Below, piece after piece: positions 1 to 7,343 of a DNA stretch of 14,151 nt. The DNA comes from Perkinsus olseni (Eukaryota; Perkinsozoa; Perkinsida; Perkinsidae). The first letter of the stretch is position 1. Every line of letters begins with the position of its first letter. Below the pieces are notes generated by a model, which was not told the DNA's origin, did not search any database, and saw only the letters and a program-made list of their open reading frames with translations. Location of the stretch: the NCBI GenBank assembly GCA_013115135.1, contig JABANP010000862.1, positions 1 through 14,151 of the forward strand, read 5' to 3'. Both the position numbers and the translations under genes were made by a program.

Positions 1-164
1 AAAGGAAGACAGACTTTACACTCCTTCTCGCCTAGCGCTGACTTTGAGCAACGACTGAGAAGCAACAGAGACCCACAGAACAGTCTCATGTTACCACCTT
101 CCCCGTCAGTGAGCCGATATGTTAACGTGGAATCACAACTCTATGCCACGGGCTAAAGAAACTA
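1..164. other. flank downstream of LRAT copy A, no gene seen
   Basis: No open frame of interest. It follows the TGA of LRAT copy A and has no clear counterpart downstream of copy B, so the duplicated block ends near the stop codon. Confidence 0.5.
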
Positions 165-1923
165 TCACGTTTTCGATGCAACACGATCAATGTTGAACAG
201 AGCAGATTGCAATGCGCTCTTCCACTCGTCCGGAGTCATCGGACTCGTGATGTACTCTGTGTTCTGCAGTAGCCGGGGGTTCTCAGAGATACCAATTACG
301 ATCGCATCGACCACTGAGATACCTACAAAAAGGAGCTCTCATCGACTAGCAACGGCGAAATTCACGTGCCATTTTATAGCGGGAGGAAAGAAATAGACCT
401 ACTCCGTGAGATGTCGTCCGAGTTAACTGCCTCGTCAACGGATTTCGGCAGGTCCGCCGGCACCGAAGCAAAGGCCTTGGCAACAATGGCCCTGTAGCGA
501 CTTATATTGCCGTCTTTCTTTGTGGAAGGCGTACGCAGGAAGACCGAAGCGAGCGCCGTGACTGAGTCGCCTGAATGTAAAGAATGGCAAGCACGATCAT
601 GATTGAGGGCGCGCGAAATCTCTCACTGTGTTTCAAAGCCGATTGGGTTGCTGTGTTCACCGCTGCTGAAGCCGCTGCCACGTGAGCATCTAAAGAGACT
701 CCATAGTCTGCTACATTCCGCATCGAAGGAGCTAGCGACAAACTAGCGAGCCGAATCCGAGGATGATCACAGATGAACGAGGCAACAACCGTGCCAACGG
801 GGTGGGCCGAGAAAAGAGCTTAATGGTTCGTCGCTCAATACATACAGTATGGCCGTGGCTTGGATACTGATAGAAAAATAGTAAAAAATTGAGATTGCCC
901 ACCCGAGCGTTCTGGGGTCCCAATACGTAGCAGCAAGAATGCTCACCTCGAAATCCCAAAGACTGGACCACGGAAGTGGTCAAAGATGAGAGCCCTCGGA
1001 ACCTCTCAGGGTGGCTCTGACCAATCGCCCGCTTCTCAGGAGAGGCGAAGTTCACGATGCCGCTTCCTGAAGAGCATCGCCGCCGCGTGAAGATCAACCA
1101 ACCATCTCCAATCAGACTTACTGGCTCCAAGCTCACACCAGCAGCAGAAGAGTTCACAGTTCTTCTCGAGAAGGTTGTACTGGACGTCCGAGTTGTTAAC
1201 CATCGACAGTGCTCTGAGAGCTACCATCCACATAGGGTCCGGCATTTTCAGGGAGCAGGTGCCCGCTCGCTCCGATTCAATCTGACCAGAACAGGGGTCC
1301 AATTGTAAGTCTCTCCCGGCGGGACTTACTTGGTCGTTCGTGCAGCCATATTCGAACTTCTTGATCGACGAAGTGCCTTGCTCTCCCGCGAAGGTGGCAA
1401 GTGACGTCAGCTTAATCGCGGCTTCAGTCGCCTGGTGGCCACTAAAGTGCACCACACTACCTGAGGACACCAGAGAATCCCAGAGCAGTAAAAGGATGCA
1501 CAGCGTTTGCGGCATTCCAACTTGTAAACTACAGCATGTGACGACGCGTATGGAATAGGGTAAATGGCAACTTACGGCGATTTTGCCCATCTATGATTTC
1601 ACGGGAAGCCATCTCCCTCACCTCGTACAGCACACGCCGCGATGGTCGCAGCTCTCGCTCGGGCATGGGTTGACGTCCACCACAATTCCATGGTGTGAAT
1701 ATCTGAACACACCAAGAACTGTGCGGTTTGAAAAGTCAATTGAAGCGTACAAGGAGCCCTTGCGCCACTGATAAATATGGTCGCCGACTTTCAAGTCATC
1801 TTTCGTGACAGAGTAATTAAGCGTTTTGGTGGCGACACTCCAGAAAAACGAAGCCGCCGCTAGAGCTGCCTCTGCCGCTGCAGCAGCACTGGATCGGCGA
1901 GAACCTTGCGAACGATGGGTCAT
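165..1923 (-). CDS. LRAT-domain protein, copy A (nine exons, 359 aa)
   Basis: Rebuilt exons, in transcription order: 1923-1751, 1702-1675, 1621-1576, 1460-1330, 1281-1122, 1066-947, 731-627, 570-403, 313-165. Every intron is GT-AG and all phases join to one open frame ending in TGA. Residues about 46-170 form an LRAT (NlpC/P60-related) domain: GDHIYQWRKG, then YSHHGI (His61), VVHFSG (His87) and the NCELF motif (Cys168), the acyl-accepting cysteine of the family. Known members move acyl groups on lipids or act as thiol lipases; the substrate here cannot be read. An Ala-rich stretch (13-25) precedes the domain, with no clear signal peptide. Residues 180-359 are a predicted helical tail I do not recognise. 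Exon 7 could instead start at 710. Intron 1 is 48 nt and in frame, so a plain ORF reading adds 16 false residues. Confidence 0.82.
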
Positions 1924-1944
1924 CTACTGAGCATCACAAAAAAA

Positions 1945-1978
1945 CTGAAAAAGGAGGGGAGAAGAGAGGGGCAGGACT
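1945..1978 (-). promoter_or_regulatory. pyrimidine tract and AG upstream of LRAT copy A start: possible trans-splice acceptor
   Basis: On the minus strand an almost pure C/T tract ends in TTTTTCAG, with the AG 21 nt before the ATG at 1923. No upstream exon is evident. This fits addition of a spliced leader, known in Perkinsus and dinoflagellates. It could instead be the acceptor of an ordinary 5' UTR intron. Confidence 0.4.
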
Positions 1979-2630
1979 CTTCGGCACGGCGGTCAGAGCT
2001 AGTCAAATGGGACAGTCGTTGCGTTCTAGAAAGTCCGACACGAGCTTCCAGAGGGCAGGTTCCTAAGAACGCAAGGAGGAGTGTAGGATGAGATCAAACC
2101 GTAGTCTGAAAATCGAGTAGCTTATAGAAGAACATGACTTTGATGATCATGAATTTAGGTTGAACATGTCGCGAGAGACCTACCATCTCGCTCACCCCAT
2201 GGCCTGGGATTTTTTTCGTTGCATTCAGCCCGATGTGCCCAAGGTAAAGCATTGGTCCACGCTTGATTCCCCAGCCAGTTGCAAAGGTAGTCCTGGTCTC
2301 CTGCGTATATCAGAACTAGGAGCCCTCTGTCGAGCACAACTTGTGCCCTCTGTGGGCCGAAGCTGAAGTACCACCTGAGCGAAAGCAGCGCGGCCTTAAT
2401 AGGACACCAGCAGTATGCGACAGCTAAGCCGTACGAAAAAGAAAGCGTCTCGAACCGACCGAGTTTAGAGCACCAACATCAACTCATGCCAGGCTGAATC
2501 CTTGAAGGCTACCCCCAATGAGTCGGGCCCGCAAGGTCTCAACGCTCCTAGCTCTCTCATGACTAGAGGGTCGTTCAGATACTCGTCCAGCGAGGAAAGG
2601 TTGTAATTCCCGTGCTTGCCCAAGTCGTAT

Positions 2631-3839
2631 CTGAGTCCAGCTAGATTGACGCTACCGCAAACTCCAGCTCCACGTTCGAACCAGCGTTTCCCGACAAGCC
2701 AGAGTTCCCACGAGGATTGATGAGGCAGCATTTGGTCAGCGGAGTTCCGAGCCTCAGCTGTGCCGCTGTCAGATACAACGCGATGATAAACACACCATTA
2801 GGAAAAGTAGCTGCTTTAAGAGCGGCGAATAATGTTATGGTCATTGTGCATGGAATGCATAACACCTTGAAGTCGATAGGCTGTGTACCACAGCTTACAT
2901 GTTGGAGCAGTCTGAAGATTCAAATATTCGCGAGGAGGATCCAAATGCCCTACTTTCAAACTCACCTCAGCATCGAGGATGTCTACAGCGTTGGACGCTT
3001 TGGGGTTGCGATAACTGGAAGGAAATTGAACGCCCTCACTGAATGACCATCAATAGCTCCCACTAGTTCAGCCTTTGGCCCATCAACCCGAACCCCGCTT
3101 GAACACTCATCTCGACCACTACCTCGACATTGAAATTTATCACTGGGGACTCCAACTTGTGATTGCGGGAAGCCGTGAGATAGTCTCTCTATCGTAATTT
3201 TTGTGCCTTCCTCCTAACCATGACGGAACGCCCAACTGCACACCTTATACCACGGTTCTGGTATCCCGAGCCAGGTATCACTCGAAAGCAGCCACCTTTC
3301 AGAGCCAATCCACAAGCGCATAAGAACCGTGCGATATTGGCTCAACATGCTTGCCATGTATTGCCATCCAAGACATCAACGTTAACGGCCAGAAGCATAC
3401 TCGATTCCAAGCGGTCTCCCTGGAGTCTGTTACGGGCATTGCCGAGTTGCCTGCTCAACACACTGAAAGCCCGTTCGGGAGTGCAGCTGGTCGGTGTGCG
3501 AACAAGGCTTTTCACGAATGCTTCACGAGAGCTTCCAGACAACCTCAGGCGCCCCGCCAATTAGTCGTCCTTCGCTTGTGCACCCAGCTTTTCTCATGTT
3601 CCACAACCGAAGAGTGCCTATTCTTTGCAGTCGCTCGAGTCTAATTGTCTTATGAAGAGATCGCTTCATTCTACATTCTGCGGTGGCCGTCATGCGATCG
3701 CCTTAGGAGAGAAGTCCCGACAGTTGACGGCTGACCAGGCCCTGGTCACCAGGGCACGGCCATTGAAGTTCTGGAGTCTCCCGTCGCGCAACAACAACAT
3801 CGCTATTTATATTCACTAATTCTAATAGGCTCTGCTTAT
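2631..3839 (-). other. relic of the large S10 intron in the dead copy
   Basis: From 2631 to about 2885 it aligns with the live copy's intron 5. From about 2890 to 3830 it holds unrelated sequence with a hairpin chain at 3732-3755. Plus-strand open frames here (3220-3564, 3351-3644) have no recognisable motifs. The donor side is mutated from GT to AT. Confidence 0.65.
3732..3755. repeat. chained perfect hairpins, one-base loops
   Basis: TGACCAGG-C-CCTGGTCA (3732-3748) overlaps GCCCTGGT-C-ACCAGGGC (3739-3755). The middle arm is shared, so the strand reads arm, reverse arm, arm. It lies in the part of the dead S10 intron that has no counterpart in the other copy. Confidence 0.85.
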
Positions 3840-3887
3840 TTGTTGTATCCAGCATCAACGATAGGCATTACCATCATGGGAGCATTC

Positions 3888-3910
3888 GTCAGCCAGTGGC
3901 TGACAGCCAC
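3888..3910. repeat. fold-back insertion inside dead S10 exon 5
   Basis: GTCAGCC-AGT-GGCTGAC (3888-3904) overlaps GTGGCTG-A-CAGCCAC (3896-3910). The live copy has the plain GTCAGCCACGCC at this point, so 14 bp were gained here as an inverted copy plus a direct copy of the neighbouring bases. Confidence 0.88.
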
Positions 3911-4738
3911 GCCTCCACGCAGGCATCCAGGAGAGTAGACCACGACCGTCGGGCATGAGTAAGATTTTTACAAGCGATGAACATGCCGTACTGTCCGTGG
4001 GAATGGGCTGACTCGCCCAAACGGTGCTAGAGTTGCTTTGATTTGGATCATACAGACTGAAAGGCAGGCATATCAGTCGAGCTGAGCTTTACAATCTTCA
4101 CGGGTTCGTTGCCGGCAGAGGAACGATTTGTACCATATTAACGGGTGGCCGGTAACAGGCCTCGTCCGACGGGAATTTGGAGTACTAGATTACTACGCCT
4201 TAGCGTTCATTCTTGTCAGCCATTTCTAAGCACGTCTTCGTGAGAAGAATCCAATACAAAATTCAAGGGTATCGGCCGATTTTAGGGCTCCAGCTCGCTC
4301 ACCGCTGTAGACGTTCTCTTTCACTCCTCGATGTACATCTTCAGCTTCAGCATCGCTCTGTTCATCTCATCGTAGGCCTCCGTCAGTACCAATGGAGCCG
4401 TCGTTGAATTCTGTGCCTGAACGATCCGAAGGCTCGGAGGGAATAATCTGGATTGGCTACCATCTGCGGGAAGAACTGCAACCGCATAGCACTCGCGGAA
4501 CGAGCGGGAACACCTGTAGCGACTATCAATCACTAACTCCATCCCATGGCAGGCGAAGCGGAGCTGGTTGATAAAGCCAGTGCAATTCTCACGATGGAAA
4601 GGGCATTCGCCCCGTATATAATCAGTCTCAGTGGTCGTTCGTGAAGGAGCCGAATAACGCAATAGAGGCTCGCGTCATGCTCTTCCTTGTCCCGACCCTT
4701 TTTTTGCTTCCGGCCAGGTGTGATCATGCGATCAGTAC

Positions 4739-4780
4739 CAGGGCTGACAGCCCTGACAGGGCTACAGCCCTGGGCTGTAG
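4739..4780. repeat. chain of four perfect hairpins
   Basis: CAGGGCTG-A-CAGCCCTG (4739-4755), AGCCCTG-A-CAGGGCT (4749-4763), CAGGGCT-AC-AGCCCTG (4757-4772) and CTACAGCCC-T-GGGCTGTAG (4762-4780) overlap one after another, each reusing an arm of the last. A further one-base-loop palindrome, TAACCG-A-CGGTTA, follows at 4815-4827. Confidence 0.88.
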
Positions 4781-4927
4781 TCCAGCCGACCACAGGTCGC
4801 ATTGACCATTGTGGTAACCGACGGTTAGTCCGGTTTTTGCCAACCCTTGTGTTAGACAGTGTTGCACGGGTCACCTGCCTTGCGGCGGGTGTAATTGGAC
4901 TGAAGGCCCGCTTGTCGCACCGAGGTG

Positions 4928-4956
4928 CTCCCACCAAGATTCGACCCTGGTGGGAG
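4928..4956. repeat. 9-bp perfect inverted repeat with 11-base loop
   Basis: CTCCCACCA at 4928-4936 pairs with TGGTGGGAG at 4948-4956. It lies in the same non-coding block as the hairpin chain at 4739-4780. It is not near a gene end, so a terminator role has no support. Confidence 0.8.
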
Positions 4957-5059
4957 TGCGTGTTAACGTCCCGACCCTTCTAGGAGGACCCCAGGCGAGC
5001 CTTGTCGAACCCTCTGATCATCTTAGTTGCCCGGAGTCGACTCAACTCCTTCCTTCGTT

Positions 5060-5093
5060 GATTCACGGTGAATCCCAAATCGCTAGGATTTGG
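5060..5093. repeat. two adjacent perfect hairpins
   Basis: GATTCAC-G-GTGAATC (5060-5074) is followed at once by CCAAATC-GCTAG-GATTTGG (5075-5093). It lies downstream of LRAT copy B, in the spacer between the two duplicated units. Confidence 0.85.
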
Positions 5094-5301
5094 AAGTTTG
5101 GTATCTGAGTATCTCGTATCACAGCGCTCACTGCCGTAAACTCGCTCCATAACTGGACGAGCATCGAGCTACAGAAAAGTGTCGGTAAATCTCTCAAGTT
5201 TAGGATCCCCCAACCAACTACAATTCGAAAGCACCTTTCGCTACCATCAGTCGATTTATAAGCTCGAGAGACAAAACCCAACGCCGTGGTTAAGAGAGCT
5301 A

Positions 5302-7142
5302 TCACTTTCTTGATGCAACACGATCAATATTAGACAGCGCAGATTGCAAGGCGCTCTTCCACTCGTCCGGATTCATCGGGCTCGTGATGTAGTCGGCGTT
5401 ATGCAGAAGCCGCGGGTTCTCAGAGATGTCAATGACGATCGCATCGACCACTGAGATACCTACGAAAAGGATCTCTCAGCGACTGCTCACGTCCCGAGCG
5501 AGGAAGGGAAGCCATCTTACGACGGACTGAAAGTTATAGACCTACTCCGTGAGATGTCGTCCGAGTTCAATGCCTCGTCGACGGACTTCGGCAGGTCTAC
5601 CCGCACTGAAGCGAAGACCTTGGCAGCGATGGCTCTGTAGAGACTTAAATTGCCGTCTTTCTTCGTTGATGGTGTATGCAAAAAGGCCGAAGCAAACGCC
5701 GTGACCGAATCGCCTGAAGGTAGAGAACAACGGGCATGCTCATAATTCAGGGCGCGCGGAGTCCCTCACTGTGTTGAAAAGCCGATTGGGCTGCTGTGTT
5801 CACCGCCGCTGAAGCCGCTGCCACATGAGCATCTGAAGAGGTTTCATAGCCGGAAATATTTCCTAGAAGACGAGCTTGGGTAGAATGTGGCTGCTGAAGT
5901 TCAGAAAATTTACAGCATTACGAGAATGAGCTCGTCGCGCAATACATACAGCATGGCTGTAGCAAAGATACTGATAGAGAAATAGTAAAAAGATGAGATA
6001 ACCCACTTCAGCGGTTCACGTAGCAGCAAGGACGCCCACCTCGAAATCCCAAAGACTGGGCCACGGAAGTGGTCAAAGATGAGAGCTCTCGAAACCTCTC
6101 AGGGTCACTCTGACCAATCGCCCGCTTCTCAGTAGAGGCGAAGTTCACGATGCCGCTTCCTGAAGAGCATCGCCGCCGCGTGAAGATCAACCCAACCATC
6201 TCCTATCAGACTTACTGGCTCCAAGCTCACACCAGCAGCAGAAGAGTTCACAATTCTTCTCGAGAATGTTGTACTCGACGTCCGAGTTGTTAACCATCGA
6301 AAGTGCTCTGAGGGCTACCATCCACACAGGGTCCGGCATTTTCAGGGAGCAGGTGCCCGCTCGCTCCGAGTCAATCTGACCAGAACAGACCTCCAATTAC
6401 GTTTTCATCCGACAAGATGAGATTCGCCGCGAACGAGATTTACTTGATCCTTCGTGCAGCCATATTTGAACTTCTTGATCGACGACGTTCCTTGCTCTCC
6501 CGCGAAGGTGCCAAGTGACGTCAACTTGATCGCCGATTCAGTCGCCTGGTGACCACTAAAGTGCACCACACTACCTGCAGACACCAGAGAATCCCAGATC
6601 AGTCAGAAGATGGACAGCGTTCGCGGTATTTCAACTTGCCAACTGCAAGGAGTGTTCAATAGACGTCCTCTGAGCTTCGAGCGCGCTCCCAGGAGTGAGT
6701 TTATTTTATTCAATGTAACCTGCGCGAGACGATCCTGAGGTTGAACACCCAGATAGTATCTCACGATGCATATGAACTAGAGAAAACTGCTACTTACGGC
6801 GATTTTGCCCATTTATGATTTCACGGGAAGCCATCTCCCTCACCTCGTACAGCACACGCCGCGATGGTCGCAGCTCTCGCTCGGGCATGGGTTGACGTCC
6901 ACCACAATTCCATGGTGCGAATATCTGAACAGCCCAAGCACTGTGCGCTCTGAGAAATGACTGGAGGCGTACAAGGAGCCCTTGCGCCACTGATAAATAT
7001 GGTCTCCGACTTTCAAGTCATCTTTCTTGACAGAGTTATTCATCGTCTTGGTGGCGACACCCCACAAAAACGACGCCGCCGCTAGAGCTGCCTTTGCTGC
7101 AGCAGCATTAGTTTGGTGAGAACCTTCCGAATGATGAGCCAT
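5302..7142 (-). CDS. LRAT-domain protein, copy B (nine exons, 354 aa)
   Basis: Tandem paralogue of the gene at 165-1923. Exons: 7142-6973, 6924-6897, 6843-6798, 6574-6444, 6375-6216, 6159-6040, 5862-5770, 5713-5546, 5450-5302. Introns match copy A in position and phase; introns 1 and 2 even match in length (48 and 53 nt), while intron 3 has grown to 223 nt against 115. The catalytic set is kept: YSHHGI (His60), VVHFSG (His86), NCELF (Cys167). Exon 5 differs from copy A at 4 of 53 residues and exon 9 at 8 of 48, mostly conservative, so both copies look selected as proteins. Intron 3 contains an in-frame stop upstream of its acceptor in this copy, which fixes exon 4 to begin at 6574. It starts 201 nt after the stop of the S10 gene upstream. 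Family assignment is firm; substrate and location are unknown. Confidence 0.82.
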
Positions 7143-7165
7143 TGTAAGGAATTACAGCAAGAAAA

Positions 7166-7186
7166 CTGAGCAGGGAAGAAGAGGGG
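7166..7186 (-). promoter_or_regulatory. pyrimidine tract and AG upstream of LRAT copy B start: possible trans-splice acceptor
   Basis: On the minus strand a C/T-rich tract ends in CTGCTCAG, with the AG 23 nt before the ATG at 7142. It occupies the same place as the tract before copy A, though the 5' UTR bases have diverged, so the acceptor seems to be the conserved part. Confidence 0.4.
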
Positions 7187-7343
7187 AACTCAGGGCGCCT
7201 CGGCGTTGCAGTCGGATGTAGTCACAAGGCCAGGCACGAGTCTTCTGAGAGCGAGGTTCTCACAACGCAAAAAAAGAGAGCAGAATGAAATCACATCCTA
7301 GTCTAAAGATGGGCTAGCTTAAACAAGAGCGGGACCTGGATGA

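Larger units (their letters stand above)
165..4480. repeat. tandem duplication unit, copy A (dead S10 + LRAT)
   Basis: This stretch aligns in order with 5302-9939: LRAT exons and introns, the gap before the LRAT start codon, S10 exons 8 to 3, and the flanks of the large S10 intron. Shared blocks include the last LRAT exon (165-313 against 5302-5450) and S10 exon 5 (3840-3954 against 9425-9525). Homology stops near 4480, inside S10 exon 3, so the unit is 5'-truncated for S10. The large intron is filled with unrelated DNA in the two copies. Confidence 0.85.
2147..4480 (-). pseudogene. decayed serine carboxypeptidase (S10), copy A of the duplicated unit
   Basis: Relics of S10 exons, compared with the copy at 7344-11042: the tail of exon 3 (4480-4461), exon 4 (4416-4303), exon 5 (3954-3840), exon 6 (2630-2513), exon 7 (2374-2184) and the last few codons of exon 8 (about 2165-2147). 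Damage is clear. Exons 1-2, with the catalytic serine, are absent. Exon 4 has a TGA at 4321-4323. Exon 5 has lost both splice sites (acceptor CAG to CAT at 3955-3957, donor GT to AT at 3838-3839) and carries a 14-bp insertion. Exon 7 lacks 23 bp, which shifts the frame. A deletion joins the start of intron 7 to the end of exon 8 and removes the catalytic-His motif. [14 protein letters not shown] is still readable. Exon 6 keeps its frame and splice sites, so most damage is local rather than uniform. Confidence 0.9.
4481..5301. other. spacer between duplicated units, no gene seen
   Basis: No coding region can be supported. The two opposed open frames (4687-4983 plus, 4533-4937 minus) overlap palindromic DNA and have no motifs. 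The word TCCCGACCCTT occurs at both 4690-4700 and 4970-4980, bracketing the hairpin-rich part, and could mark an inserted block, though it is too short to be sure. Confidence 0.55.

Noticed and set aside
374..570. LRAT copy A ending at the TAA at 374-376
   Set aside because: A donor at 402 (GTAGGT) and acceptor at 314 join in phase to a last exon that is conserved as protein in both copies, so the TAA is intronic.
1576..1702. Programmed frameshift between HHGIVVD and the frame leading to VVHFSG in the LRAT gene
   Set aside because: A 53-nt GT-AG intron (1622-1674), like the other short introns here, restores the frame in both copies without special decoding.
4687..4983. 98-aa plus-strand open frame
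   Set aside because: It overlaps hairpin-chain DNA, has no motif, and its frame is explained by the palindromes.
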